A stretch of 64,000 bases of DNA, taken from Asterella californica. Its lineage: Eukaryota; Streptophyta; Marchantiopsida; Marchantiales; Aytoniaceae. Position 1 is the first letter of the stretch, and each line of letters begins with the position of its first letter. Positions 25,501 to 37,047 of the stretch are shown here, in pieces. The position numbers and the translations under genes are program-made. The DNA lies in contig JAYKYS010000006.1 of NCBI GenBank assembly GCA_036924285.1, forward strand, positions 27,316,001 to 27,380,000, written 5' to 3'. The notes under the pieces were generated by a model. It saw only the letters and a list, made by a program, of their open reading frames with translations. It did not search any database and was not told the origin of the DNA.

Positions 25501-26409
25501 ATGTCAGTAGTAGAGAAAAAGACGTGGGTGCGGGATGGAATACTTAAAGAAAAGATACTTAAATCTACCGTATTCGTTTGCACCAATTTGCAAAATAAGC
25601 GGAAATTTGTTGCGAAGACGGTTCTTGCACAAGACCTGGAACCGAGAACAGGAATTGAGATCGAGAGGAGGATGTACAAAAACTATGATCCCATAAACTC
25701 TCCTTACTTTCCCAGATATCTCGGATTCAATATTGAGAAGAACTGTAAGGACATGCATAATGCTGAAGTCTGCAACCTGCTCTTGGAGTGGGTGCCTAGA
25801 GGCAGTCTTAAGATGTACATGAGAAAAGAGAAACATTGTTTAGGGGAGGAAGTAGTCGCTGTCTTCTGTCGGGACATTCTAAAAGGCCTAACCTATCTCC
25901 ACGGTCAAGGGAAAGTACATGGTGATATCAAGGCTTCCAACATTCTCGTGGGATCTGAGAACTTGAAAATCTGTGATCTGGGATTGGGCAAAGTTCTGGC
26001 AGACGGTGAAGTCTTTCTACCTCCTTTGAAAGGCCAGAATCCGCTCAGGAAACGCATCTACACCACTGGCAGCGAGGGCTATAGGGCGCCCGAAGTACTT
26101 GACGAGATCGAACAAGGCCCTGAGGCCGATATCTACGCACTGGGTTGCACATTAGTGGAAATGGCAACAGGCTCTCCGCCACTGAAAGTCCCGAGAATCT
26201 ACCAGAGTGCAAAGGACATTGATCCAGCTACAGGATTCTCTAAAAGTTCCTTACACATCCCGCCCACTTTCTCACAGGAATGCTTCAATTTCTTGGACGC
26301 TTGCCTTGCTGTAAATCCCCGTAATCGACCTTCAGCTAAAACACTGCTTGACCATCCCTGGTTCACGAACTTTCCCCTGGTGTACCCTGTAGAGGGTAAG
26401 CAACATTAA
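25501..26409 (+). CDS. MAPKKK-like protein kinase, intronless, with degenerate glycine loop
   Basis: A 302-residue single-exon protein has the length and layout of a bare kinase domain of the plant MEKK-type MAPKKK group, several members of which lack introns. Visible features are the VAIK-type lysine in FVAK (K39), a candidate helix-C Glu in the EIE stretch (residues 53-55), and the catalytic loop HGDIKASNIL (residues 140-149) with Asp142, Lys144 and Asn147. Further on are the metal-binding Asp159 in DLG instead of DFG, the activation segment GSEGYRAPE (190-198), and DIYALGC in helix F. The GxGxxG loop expected just after WVRDG is missing, replaced by ILKEKILKS. HGD instead of HRD resembles the HCD of MAPKKK15-20. 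It would be expected to phosphorylate MAPKKs, but the lost glycine loop makes weak catalysis or a pseudokinase role possible. The ATG at 25,501 is the first in frame. Confidence 0.88.
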   Translation: MSVVEKKTWVRDGILKEKILKSTVFVCTNLQNKRKFVAKTVLAQDLEPRTGIEIERRMYKNYDPINSPYFPRYLGFNIEKNCKDMHNAEVCNLLLEWVPRGSLKMYMRKEKHCLGEEVVAVFCRDILKGLTYLHGQGKVHGDIKASNILVGSENLKICDLGLGKVLADGEVFLPPLKGQNPLRKRIYTTGSEGYRAPEVLDEIEQGPEADIYALGCTLVEMATGSPPLKVPRIYQSAKDIDPATGFSKSSLHIPPTFSQECFNFLDACLAVNPRNRPSAKTLLDHPWFTNFPLVYPVEGKQH

Positions 26410-27480
26410 CATTCTGAATCAAGTCGCACGCTGCTGAAGATCTCGTCACCCATCCTCTTGGATCTGTGAAACGCCAAAAGATAAACCAGATTGGGAAGAA
26501 CAAATGTTCATCTTCCTCGAGAAAAGCGCTAGCATAGTGTCTGTGCAAAACGAAGAAATATCGTGCCGGCAAATGTGCGATAAAGAAATGACAACACGTC
26601 GGTCCAGACACGAAGAGCGCCGACTGTGAAAGGAGTACCAGTGGGAGCAAAGAGCGCGCGTACAAGTTAGGATTCAAAATCAGCGGGGAAGGGTAACACT
26701 AACAGAGTTCTTGCTCCCCGCTCAAAAGACAGAAAGAAACACTAACAGGGCTTTATTTTACAGGTTTAAATCCTTAGCGTAATTTTCTGATTTGTAGTGA
26801 AGGAAAATCATGATTCTTTTGGAGATCATGAATGAGGACGTGCAGAGTGTGCAATCGGGAAAGCGTGAAATCCACTCACTTCTTGGGAACCGTTATGGAG
26901 CACGTTAGCCTGTATCTCGAGCAGCAGTGCATTCAAACCCCTTTGAATTTGAGTGAGATCCGTACGATCATGTAATAGCGGACAGGATCGAGAGGATTCT
27001 GGTTTTGGTTACACAAGGATTTGGAGCCGCCTCTACATCTGATGATCTGAACGTATACCATTCTGCCTTTTTACCTTTGCATTTTTCCGTGGTTTATCCA
27101 TTCACTTATTTCCATAAACCACTGTCTGTCTAGGCTCCGAGAACGGATACGGTTTAGCTCCGGAAACAGTGTAGGCTATTTTCATTCATTCGGTTTAGAG
27201 CCCAAGTGCCCTATAAATATACCCGGTAAACAGGAGGAATTCATTCTGTGGGTGGGCTTTTTTGAGAAAACAAATTTAAAAGTTATACCTAAAATACTTT
27301 TGCTTATGGAATTTGCCTGCGAGAAAGAAATATGTTAAAGAAGGATTTAAATCAAAGCTATACCGAAACTTTCGACTATGTGAATCACTTCAGATCAAAG
27401 TATTAAGTATCCAACTGAGAAATACTGAAACGAAGTTTTGGTGGTTCTTTTTGGAACAGAACAGCAGCATATCTTTATGC
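26410..27480. other. Intergenic DNA after the kinase gene
   Basis: Open frames here are short and resemble nothing known. I see no gene or clear repeat. Confidence 0.4.
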
Positions 27481-27483
27481 AGC

Positions 27484-27645
27484 TATGCTACATGTGTCAT
27501 CTTCTAACAAACATGCTGGAAGTTTACGTTTCGACTCAATCACAAACTTAACGTATTGCAGATTATGCTACATGTGTCATCTTCTAACAAACATGCTGGA
27601 AGTTTACGTTTCGACTCAATCACAAACTTAACGTATTGCAGATTA
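27484..27645. repeat. 80-bp perfect tandem duplication
   Basis: The unit starting TATGCTACATGTGTCATC at 27,484 recurs at 27,564 with no visible difference, which points to a recent duplication. Confidence 0.9.
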
Positions 27646-28394
27646 AGTTTGAATGTCGTGGTGCTAATGTAGGAAGATAAAAAAGCTCCTGAAAGACAAA
27701 GAACAATTATGCTTTGGCAAGACTGATCACATGTGTCCCTTCAAAATTAACTTCCAACCAGATGAAGGTACAAAGATTACTACAAGATGAATTGGAGCTG
27801 TGATCACTTTTTTCTTTTTTTTCAGTCTCCGAAACCAACAGTCGATCCTCCTAAGTCCCCAGAAGTTGAAAACGTCTTCCTCAGTCTCCAACCGGCTAGA
27901 CTTCCAGTGACGACTGTGATAAGTTTTGAATTGCGATATAGTCATGCGATTTTGGATTATGCAGTCTATGTATGTGGTTGCGGGAGCACGGGTTGTCAGA
28001 GGTTGAAGATGAGCATGGGAGTAGAGCCTCACGGAAGGCTAGACGAGGCGAACGAAATAGACTATTTCGTTCATGACTAGCTTATAAGTTCATTTGTTAT
28101 CGCTTGCCGAACAGTAACAGAGTAGCAGGACCTGGGTTATGATTGTTGTCTGTAGTTTGCCCCTGGTTCATATCTCGTTTTGATGAAGGAAGTTTAGAAA
28201 GGCTTTCTCGTCAGGTCTCATGTACGTGGAAGACAAGAAATCAATTTCCTGATGCACTTACACGTATGCAGTGTATCAACAATGTGATCACGGAAGTGAA
28301 ATTGCATGTAGAATGATGGAATAAGTTGAGAGAAGCAATGAAAACAAACACATAGATAGCTCTAGCGCTCAATGAGGATAAAACCACAATTCTC

Positions 28395-28763
28395 CGTGGA
28401 TTAGCATTTTAGAATAGAGTGTGGATTCCAGATGACAAGGAACTTTGTACGACGGTACTATCTAAACGTCACGATTCAACAACTGCAAGTCATGTCAGTG
28501 TTGAGAAGATCTTAGAAGCTACAAAGAGGGTGTATTATTGACCTAAGATGCGAGATGGTGTGACCACGTATGTTCGGAGCTACTTAACATGTCAGCAGAT
28601 CAAAGCATACAATCAATTACCAGCAAGACTACTTCAACCACTATCAACACCAACACGACGCTGGGAACATGTAACAATGGATCTAGTCTACAAATTATCT
28701 CAAACTACTTCAGGATTTGATTCCATCATAGTTTTCATTATTGATAGGAGGTTGTTTAGGTAG
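28395..28763 (+). pseudogene. Ty3/gypsy integrase fragment
   Basis: Translation gives VWIPDDKELCTT, then a decayed zinc-binding region with His-His-(Cys lost)-Cys, then KILEATKRVYY interrupted by TGA, PKMRDGVTTYVRSYLTC, and the start of the integrase core with RRWEHVTMDLV and FDSIIVFIIDR. This is the usual order in chromovirus-type gypsy integrases. It stops at TAG near 28,763 before the DDE triad is complete. No LTR or RT lies next to it, so it is an isolated relic. Confidence 0.8.
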
Positions 28764-31700
28764 AGGATTATGTTCGAGCGGAGGACTGTGTATACGAGGA
28801 GTAGAGACAACATGATTGTTTCAAGGAGGAGTTGTATCAGCCATGACGACATCACATTTTCAATACGGAACAACTACAACAAAGAAATGTATAAGACATT
28901 AGCATTAAGCACTTAGGTGATGCAGAAATTGGTGGAGCATTTCGGAGGTGCACTATGAAGAAGGACTTCAAGTCCAATGCCAACAACACGGGAGAAAACA
29001 TAGCCCACACCTCGACATTGGAATGTCGTGCACAAAAAAGATAGAAAAGAAGACACATGCGACAATACCAATAAAATAGTAGTAGCATTACATTACATCG
29101 AGAATGGACTTGTCCCACACAAAACACACACTTCAACTTCCTAGTGGGTTGCGAGAGAGTAGATAAAACAAGAACATAGAACGCGTCGTGGTGCTGCTGC
29201 TCCAACACACAACCTAAGTCTAAAACCTACATACCGAAAGACAAGTCCAAAACTTAAAACAACACTTCACATAATGGATAGAAATATATAGTTTAAAACC
29301 AATAAGCCACATCGGACCGATTCCATTGGTATGAAGATTAACGAGAGTTCTTGTTATAATCTAAATCCCAATGTTGTTGTTCATGAGAATAAGAAAAAAT
29401 GAATCTAGGCTGTCACCGTGGATTGCTGCACCCGAGGGGTGTCACTATATATATAACTCTAACGTCATGTGCGAATAAAAGATATGTATTTGGCAATATG
29501 TAAAAATAATATATTAGTTTTTTAATTATAATATGATTTTTATTAGAATATAAAATTAAAATAATATATTTTTACAACTGTATACATAAAACTTACAACT
29601 TACAATGAAATCAACATTTTCTTATGATATTTTTGTTTCCACGACAAATAAACAAGTTTTCAAGGTATTCAAACCATCACCTCACGTTTTGATGTTATAA
29701 AAATAAAACAATTGATAAATAAATAATAAAATATAATTATAAACTAAAAGATCAAATAAGAAGTTGAACCACATTTATTTTATATCCTTTATTATTCATA
29801 TAATATAAATTAATATCATATAATTAATAATACTTCATATTAGTATAATGTGAGCATAAAATCGAGATCTTAAACACACCATGCTTAGATATTAATACTT
29901 AAATAATATATATTTATACAATTATTGATGGATCTTTATTAGTTCACATATGTTTTCATAATGTACTCCTTGTGACATCCTCTGGGCTGCATCTGCATCT
30001 TCAGCGGACACAAAGTTGAAGTAGCAAGTCAAAAGTAGAAATTGACCCAGGTGAGTGATCAAAAGAAGGAATCAGGAGGATGGCTGGATGCGTGGCACGA
30101 GCTGCCGACATATATAATGAACTCGTCAGTGAAGAATCAATGATAAACATGGTGAGTATTGAAACAAGAGGTCGTGCGATTGTACCAGCAGCAAGAAGAG
30201 CTGGACGCGACCAGACTTGGCAAAATTGGTGATCTCTCAAAGATAGTAACAATTGAAGTCCAGTAGTGAGTGAAAGTTCCTACTTAGCCATTAGGGGATG
30301 TCAAAGTTCCGAGAAAAGATTCTTCAAAGAGTGAGAGATAAAATGCCATAACTTCGACGAGGGTAACATTGTGTAGAATCACGGTTCATTCTGTATCGTC
30401 CTCATGAATGAACATTGTATCCTCTTCATTATTATTTTAAAGTTTTGACACATAATAATAATTATACAGAGTAATCTACTCTTTACTGGAAAAAAATAAA
30501 CGAAAAAAATAAAATTTGTTTAAGAGAACACCCGTGGCGTTTTCCTGCGAGCACCGGGCAGGAAACAGCAGTGGGTGTCTGGCTGAAGTCATAACTTCCT
30601 CTCCCTGAGCTCGAATCCCGAAAGGTTCCAACTTTGACACCTCTATACGCTAAATAGGAAAAAATGCACAAAAAAATCACGAAATAGTACAATGGATGCA
30701 AAGCAAGATATTTCAGCTGTATCAAGTTGAGCAACAAGATAACCAAATGGACGCTGTAACCTAGGTGACCAATGCCTGCAGATAATTTGCCATCCGCTAA
30801 CCGCGTTCGTCTTCTCTCTCTAAGCCCGTCCAAACCCCAACTAGCATGCATATTTTATTTAATTTTGCAATCCCCACACAATGAAAGAATCAATTATTCT
30901 GTGCCAAGTGCTTTTCAACTGCCTGTATATATCTCACGATACCATCATGTGGGTGTCGGGAACACTGCCGATATTATTGATCAAGATTGATAAAAGGTTA
31001 CCATATATAAATACGGAATAATTCAGTTTTTAAACCTTTTTGGGGTCATTTGGTTTTTCTTTTTGTCATCGAGAAATAAGAGTTAACCTTCTTTAGTCGC
31101 TGCGTTGCCAATCATCCATTCCGATGTCGGGGAAAAACCGAGTAGAAATAATGAGCTCGTCCCTTTGTCTGCCAAAAGAGGCTGCTGCTCCTCCCGGTAA
31201 TTCATTCTGTGTGCTAGCTCGCAGTAGGTCGGTCATTTGTCCGGGAGTGTCTCGTGGGTCTGTGGCAGTGTAGTTTCGTGGCTACATCTTGGGAGATGTT
31301 TCCGCGGATTCTAAATTCTCGGTTGTAAAAGCCGTGTCCAGTTCACGCCATTTGAGTGATAGACAGCGACCACGGTTAGGCAGGGTGTGAGCCTTCCACA
31401 ATCCGAGGTGTTCTCTAAGCATGATAATGGGGCCAAAGTAGTTTCTTGTGTCAAACTGCACCCAGGATCCTCGTGTGTGCAGCATTTGACGAGTTGCTGT
31501 CGGCTCACGGAGCAAGGGAAGGATTGTGATCTCAGTTGCGTCTTGTTGATGTTAGGTAAGCGTCATGTTGCCAAGGTTTGGTTTAAGCCAGCGAGCAGTT
31601 TGAGGTTGTGGATGGCCTCCCTTTAACCCTGTGCCTCCTGTTGTCAGGCTGCGGGTATCAGTGTTCGAGTCAGGGGGTTCAGTGGCATCAGTTTGACAGT

Positions 31701-31900
31701 AGCTTGAGTGACTCGATCGAGTGCTGATCGACTAGTCTGCTAGCAGACAGGGCGGAGCAATGCGGGAGTATTGCTAGGAGGAGATTGATAGATCGAAGGA
31801 GAGGCGTTGTGGAGGTCATCAGGTGCGTGGTTTATAAAGAAAATTTCTCCAGCATTCGTAAGATTGTGAAATTGACATGAAATAATTGCTTTAAACGAGC
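28764..31900. other. AT-rich intergenic DNA; COG5 upstream region at the right end
   Basis: From 29,460 to 29,960 the sequence is extremely AT-rich with no coding potential. A segment at about 30,525-30,630 resembles 7,585-7,690, including a B-box-like GCTCGAATCCC, and may be another tRNA-related repeat. From about 31,130 the GC content rises, and 31,140-31,954 probably contains the COG5 promoter and 5' leader. Start codons there are followed by stops. Confidence 0.4.
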
Positions 31901-31954
31901 GAGCGGTCGTGGCGAGTGTTGAGCTTTGTTGTTATTGCCGCACAGGCGGTGAGT

Positions 31955-34528
31955 ATGGCTGCCCCGGTGCTTCAGAGATCGCCGAGCTCATTCCACCGGG
32001 GTTCATCGAATGCCGGTTCTGCTGCATCCGGATTGCATAGACTTGGAAGCCAGAGATCTTCTTCTCTGCATTATGACAGGGATGGATTGGTGTCTTATCT
32101 TGGGAGTGGGATCGAGAATGGGGAAGAAAATGTGGACTCTTCTTCCTCGCCAGCTGCCCTAGAGTTGTTCGAGAAGGATCCAGTTTTCTCGAAGTTTCTG
32201 TCCAATGACTTCAATGCGGCTAAGTTCGCTAGCGAGGCTCTTGGCAACGAATCAGCGTCTGCTGCTTCCGAGAAATTGGAGGAAGGTATCCGCCTTCTTG
32301 AGAAACAGCTCAGGAATGAAGTCTTTTACCGGCATGACCAGCTCTTGCAGCAACTCTCAACTCTCAAGGAGACGGAGAGTGTTCTGGCAGTTGTTAGGGC
32401 GGGGGTGGACGGTCTCCAGGGTTCTGTCCAGAGAGTCAGATCTGAGATCGCAGAGCCTTACAAACAGATCAAGCTGAAATCGCGACAGCTCAATTCTATT
32501 CACGACACCGTAGAGCTTCTACGTTCGGTGATCAAGGCTCTGAAGCACCTGAGAAAGTTGAAAGAACTTATGGACTCGGGAAATGCCAAAGCCGACCTTG
32601 CTAAAGCAGCCCAACTCTTCAACGAAGTAGAAACGTTGCGCAAAGAAGCGGATCTTAGTGGCGTGGACGTGATCGAGGAAGAGGTTCCCTGGCTAACGGA
32701 GGTTGGGAACAGGATTAGAACTGAAGCAATGAATAGCCTTGAAGCTGGGATGGAGGCTCTGAATCAGTCAGAGGTCGGAAGCGTGTTGCAGGTGTACTAC
32801 AATATGGGAGAGTTGAAATCTACAGTCGAAATACTGATTAATAAGTATAAAGCGCAGGCCATCAAGAGTGTGAGCTCGGCGTTGGACATGAAGGCTATAT
32901 CTTCCACAATGGGAGGTGGCGGGCCCGGAGGTGTACAAAGAAGCGGGACACCACAGCTTGGTGGTGCTTCACGAGCAAGAGAAAATCTCTGGCAGAGGTT
33001 GGGTACTTGTATCAGTCAGTTGAAGACTATAATGCTCACTGTTTGGCACCTGCAACGTGTTTTGGCCAAGAAGAGAGATCCCATTTCCCATACAGTGTTT
33101 CTTGAACAAGTAACTCAGGCAGGGGAGCCAATGCTAACCGAACGAGTTTGGGAAGCACTTGTTAAATCATTCGGAAATCAGATGAAATCAGCTTTCACAG
33201 CATCTAGCTTTGTGAAGGAAACTTTCGTGCTTGGATATCCGAAGCTGCTAGCACTCATTGACAGTCTGCTGGATAGTATCGTACGGGAGACAGATGTTAA
33301 GGGTGTACCGCCAGGGATCAAGGCAGATGACAGAACGCAGCTGATTGCGGCTCTTGAACCATTTCAAACTGCTTACCTAGCAAAATGTTTGACTAGGCTT
33401 TCAGAACATGTACATAATATGTTCCCGTCCACTGTTCGTGGCAGTATACCTTCTCAAGAACAGATCGTCAGACTCATATCACGCATTCAGGAGGAGATTG
33501 AAGCTGCGAAAACGGATGGTAGACTCACCTTGCTGGTGTTGAAGGAAGTAAGCAAGATTCTGCAGCTGTTGGCTGAGAGATCTGAGTATCAGATCTCTGC
33601 CGGTTCTGAGTTCCGCCAAGTGTCTGGTACAGCTAACTCCGTGCAGATTAAAAATTTCACTCTTTGCTTGCACTTGCAAGAAGTGCACACCCGACTGTCA
33701 ACTATGCTCGCTAACCTACCGCCTGCTGCTTCCGAGGCTTTGTCAGCTGCCCTCGGTTCAATTTATGGAGTGGCATTAGATTCTGTTACACCTCTCTTTA
33801 AAGCCATGGTTGAGAAGCTAGAAAGTTGCATCTTGCAGATTCACGAGCAGAACTTTAGCTCTGATGGTGTGGATTATGTCGAAGGAGAAGACAGCACCTC
33901 GAAGTACATGGAAGATTTGCAAAGAGCTATCACATTATTTCGTGGTGAGTTTCTGTCCAAGTTAATGGTGGGATCATCCTCTGCGGCTATGGGTGGAGAG
34001 TCCATTTGTTCCAGTCTCGCAAGGAAGATGGCATCCCGAGTCCTTGTATTTTTCGTTCGCCATGCGGCTCTCGTTCGTCCACTGTCAGAAAGCGGTAAAT
34101 TGAGGATGGCTCGAGACATGGCGGAGCTGGAGCTTGTCGTGGGACAAAGTCTGTATCCTGTAGAACAGCTTGGAGGACCTTATCATGCACTCCGTGCATT
34201 CCGGCCTCTAATATTTCTGGATACGTTGCAGTTGTCTGGAAGCCCTTTGTTGAAGGAACTTCCGCCCAGTGTAGTGCTCCACCATCTCTATTCTCGAGGT
34301 CCCGAGGAGTTAGAATCTCCTGTGGACAAGTTGAGACTCTCGTATCAGCAATATTCTCTCTGGTTGGACAGTCAAAGTGAAGAGCAGATTTGGAAGGGAA
34401 TCAAGACTACGTTGGACGATTATGCTGCGAGAATCAAGGCGAGAGGGGATAAAGAGTTTAGTCCTGTGTATCCACTTATGTTGCAGTTAGGATCGTCCTT
34501 GATGGATCATGGCCAAGGGACCAAATGA
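31955..34528 (+). CDS. COG5: Conserved oligomeric Golgi complex subunit 5 (COG5)
   Basis: COG5 belongs to lobe B of the COG tethering complex, which supports retrograde vesicle traffic within the Golgi. The single-exon protein has 857 residues from the ATG at 31,955, against roughly 830 in flowering plants. The frame is open further upstream to 31,916, but the ATG beginning MAAPVLQRSP fits the conserved plant N-terminus. A low-complexity Ser/Gly-rich head is followed by the Cog5 N-terminal region: FEKDPVFSKFLSNDFNAAKF, then the LEEGIRLLEKQL coiled-coil stretch. Further helical repeats continue to the C-terminus without stop or frameshift. The nearest neighbour is the convergent reductase gene about 800 bases downstream. 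Confidence 0.95.
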   Translation: MAAPVLQRSPSSFHRGSSNAGSAASGLHRLGSQRSSSLHYDRDGLVSYLGSGIENGEENVDSSSSPAALELFEKDPVFSKFLSNDFNAAKFASEALGNESASAASEKLEEGIRLLEKQLRNEVFYRHDQLLQQLSTLKETESVLAVVRAGVDGLQGSVQRVRSEIAEPYKQIKLKSRQLNSIHDTVELLRSVIKALKHLRKLKELMDSGNAKADLAKAAQLFNEVETLRKEADLSGVDVIEEEVPWLTEVGNRIRTEAMNSLEAGMEALNQSEVGSVLQVYYNMGELKSTVEILINKYKAQAIKSVSSALDMKAISSTMGGGGPGGVQRSGTPQLGGASRARENLWQRLGTCISQLKTIMLTVWHLQRVLAKKRDPISHTVFLEQVTQAGEPMLTERVWEALVKSFGNQMKSAFTASSFVKETFVLGYPKLLALIDSLLDSIVRETDVKGVPPGIKADDRTQLIAALEPFQTAYLAKCLTRLSEHVHNMFPSTVRGSIPSQEQIVRLISRIQEEIEAAKTDGRLTLLVLKEVSKILQLLAERSEYQISAGSEFRQVSGTANSVQIKNFTLCLHLQEVHTRLSTMLANLPPAASEALSAALGSIYGVALDSVTPLFKAMVEKLESCILQIHEQNFSSDGVDYVEGEDSTSKYMEDLQRAITLFRGEFLSKLMVGSSSAAMGGESICSSLARKMASRVLVFFVRHAALVRPLSESGKLRMARDMAELELVVGQSLYPVEQLGGPYHALRAFRPLIFLDTLQLSGSPLLKELPPSVVLHHLYSRGPEELESPVDKLRLSYQQYSLWLDSQSEEQIWKGIKTTLDDYAARIKARGDKEFSPVYPLMLQLGSSLMDHGQGTK

Positions 34529-35325
34529 AGACACGAGTTGCCTGGAAGCTCCTTGTTGAAAACATCGTTCTGAGGGTGATCAGAGTGTACATACCGGTAA
34601 TTCGTCAGACCACATTACCCCTTACTGTTTATAACATTAGTGATGGTACCATTACAGTGTAGGGACATTTTTATGCATGATTATTTCCTTGGCACCATCA
34701 AGCAGTCTCGGTTAGATTCAGAGCATGCCAAATTCTCCTCTGCCACTGGAGGTCGACAAGAAGAGAGTCCTTCAACTGCCCTGCAAAGAAGAACCGACAG
34801 TCATAGCGGCCTTTCAGCCTGGTGGCAACAAAAAGTAACACCTTGAGATAAAAGAGTTTCAGATCTGCAAAGCAAGGCATTTGTTGTCTGCTAAAAGTAT
34901 CATGGGCCTTATTTTGTACAAAGCTCCTTAGTTCATTGATCATGCACGGGATTTCAGCGGTGAGGGATTTTAGACACGCGTTTACATGCTGCTTATGGTG
35001 AGACTATTAACAAATAATTGCACTTCAACGACTTCAGGAAGTCTACATGTACGATTCCGGCCTTGTGGCTCTACATAGTGAACAGTAACAAATCTCCAAA
35101 TGGGAATGTTACATACGAGTTTCAATTGGGTAGACACGCATATTTGTGTCAGAACCTTCATGCGTGCTGGAAACCGAGAGATATGAAGCATTTTCAGGGA
35201 GTACTAACATTTGGTCACCTTGAAAGAGAGACCTAACTTGAAAACTGTGAAGAGGTTCAATTTTGACCCTCCAATAGTAGTACGTCTAATCTCCACTACA
35301 CCTGTCTGACATCACTGATGTTTCT
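34529..35325. other. Spacer between convergent COG5 and SDR genes
   Basis: The 3' untranslated regions of two convergent genes should lie here. The open frames are short and unconvincing. Confidence 0.5.
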
Positions 35326-36806
35326 TCAGTTGTCTTTGCTCGTGTCTGCGATTGTAACCTTTCTATTCAGGTCAAACAGTTTACTGTAGAACTTGTCTGT
35401 CAACCAAAGAGGCAAGTGGTACAGTATCTTGCCCAGTGTGGTGAAACGACCATACACAAAATGATAAGGAAGACTTTTGGAGAACACCTTCTCAACTGTC
35501 TTCTGTGCAAAATCCTGTGTAGGAGTGCAGTATGCAACTTGTGATAGGCCTCCTCTCTTATATAGCGCGGACTTAAAGGATCCGTATAACTTAAGTCCTT
35601 CAACGTCGTTAGAGCTTATGCTCGCTTCTGAAGCCCTGCCGATATTAGACTTGACTGCCCCAGGAAGGACGAGCATCACCTGCAAACCGAATGGCCTCAG
35701 TTCCATCCTGCGATGACAACAGTTGCTATCTCCAGTTACTTAAAGAGGACTGTTCTGTATATCCGTTCTGTATAAAGGAGATGGATCTCATCAGCTTTCT
35801 TCTCACGCATCTGTAAGCATCAAGAAGATTAATAAGCTCTCTGTTTCTTTACTGAGCAGAACCTTGTGAACGACCAGAAAGTTTACCTACCTCAAAGCAT
35901 CGGTCAGAGCCTCCACTGCTGCTTTAGAGGCGGCATAACCACCCGTCCACGGGCCATAGGAATAGCTCGCAATGCTGCCGATGTTTACAATTGTACCTTT
36001 GCCTCTGGCGGCCATACCTGGTACGGCAGCTTGTATGAGAGCAACGGGCCCTGCACATCCAACGCGCAAGTCGATTCCAGCAAGCAGTTGAGTCCTATAA
36101 GGGGAATACACACAGGATAGAAACGCAGCAAAAACATCGGTACTCCATGAAACATCAAACCACTCAAGACTACAGATCAGCACGAAGTAAAAAGGCATGT
36201 TCAAGCTTGTTCTTGGATGTTGAATGGGGAATTCCAACATATCGCTTCCCATAACTGCCTTCTGAACCTGGAATTCGGACAAAGAATGGGCTTGTATGAG
36301 GCAAGACTGTAGCCGCACCGAAGACATTGGTCTTGAATGTTCTCTCAAGGTTTGAAAGAGGGAGCTCGGCAACAGGCGCTACACATGGAACTCCCGCATT
36401 GTTTACCAGGACATCAATGCCACCGTCATCTTGCTCTATGCTCTGGACGACAGCCTTCACCTGCAACCACGACTCTCATTATACACAAGCGCTGGATATA
36501 ATCGAGCCATCCACCGCCGCTTGGAACTGCCTAGATCGAAACAGAGGCTATGAGGTTCAGCTCGGCCAGCGGCAGAGGATCGGATGAGTGACATACCGAG
36601 TCGTAATTGGTGACATCGAGTTCCATGGTCCGAATACCAGGACACAGCTTCAACTGCACCATTGAATTCAAGGAGCGGGCAGTGGCAATCACATGGCACC
36701 CTGCTGCGGCAAACTCCATCGCCAGCGAAGATCCAATACCGCCATCAGAACAACCGGTTATCAGCACCACGGAGCCATCTGCCGCTTTTGTTTGTGCTCC
36801 TCCCAT
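35326..36806 (-). CDS. Short-chain dehydrogenase/reductase (AYR1-like, acyl-DHAP reductase type)
   Basis: Four exons fit together with exact phases: 36,597-36,806; 36,319-36,460; 35,891-36,050; 35,326-35,707. They give a 297-residue protein. The Rossmann nucleotide-binding motif is TGCSDGGIG (residues 17-25). Other classical SDR features are NNAG (90-93), the catalytic Ser143 in NIGSIAS and the YxxxK motif YAASK with Tyr156 and Lys160. The best family fit is the plant and yeast NADPH-dependent 1-acyldihydroxyacetone phosphate reductase group, recognised by [12 protein letters not shown] and by [20 protein letters not shown]. Such enzymes act at ER or lipid-droplet membranes in glycerolipid synthesis, but the substrate here is inferred. 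The ATG at 36,806 is chosen because MGGAQTK leads straight into the fold. An upstream in-frame extension exists but looks like leader or intron. Confidence 0.92.
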
Positions 36807-37047
36807 AATTGTCTTTCCTTGTCGAAATCCTTCGTTGCTACTACGAGCTGCCAACTGAGTTCGGTGCCGCCTGCAAATCAAAGCCGACGTACAGAACAAC
36901 TGTGACCTTGGCTCACAAGTTAGAGAAACTGATGAAGAGAAATTTGTGGAGTGCTCTGTCCCTGCCAGTGAACGTAGACACAGTTTTTTACTTGACCAAA
37001 CCCTTCAGCCCGCAAATACTTTCCAGACCAAACCCAGCACCAAGAGG

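Noticed and set aside
31916..31954. Longer N-terminus for COG5
   Set aside because: The extension starts with GTG and has no plant counterpart; the ATG at 31,955 fits the conserved MA-P-LQRSP start.
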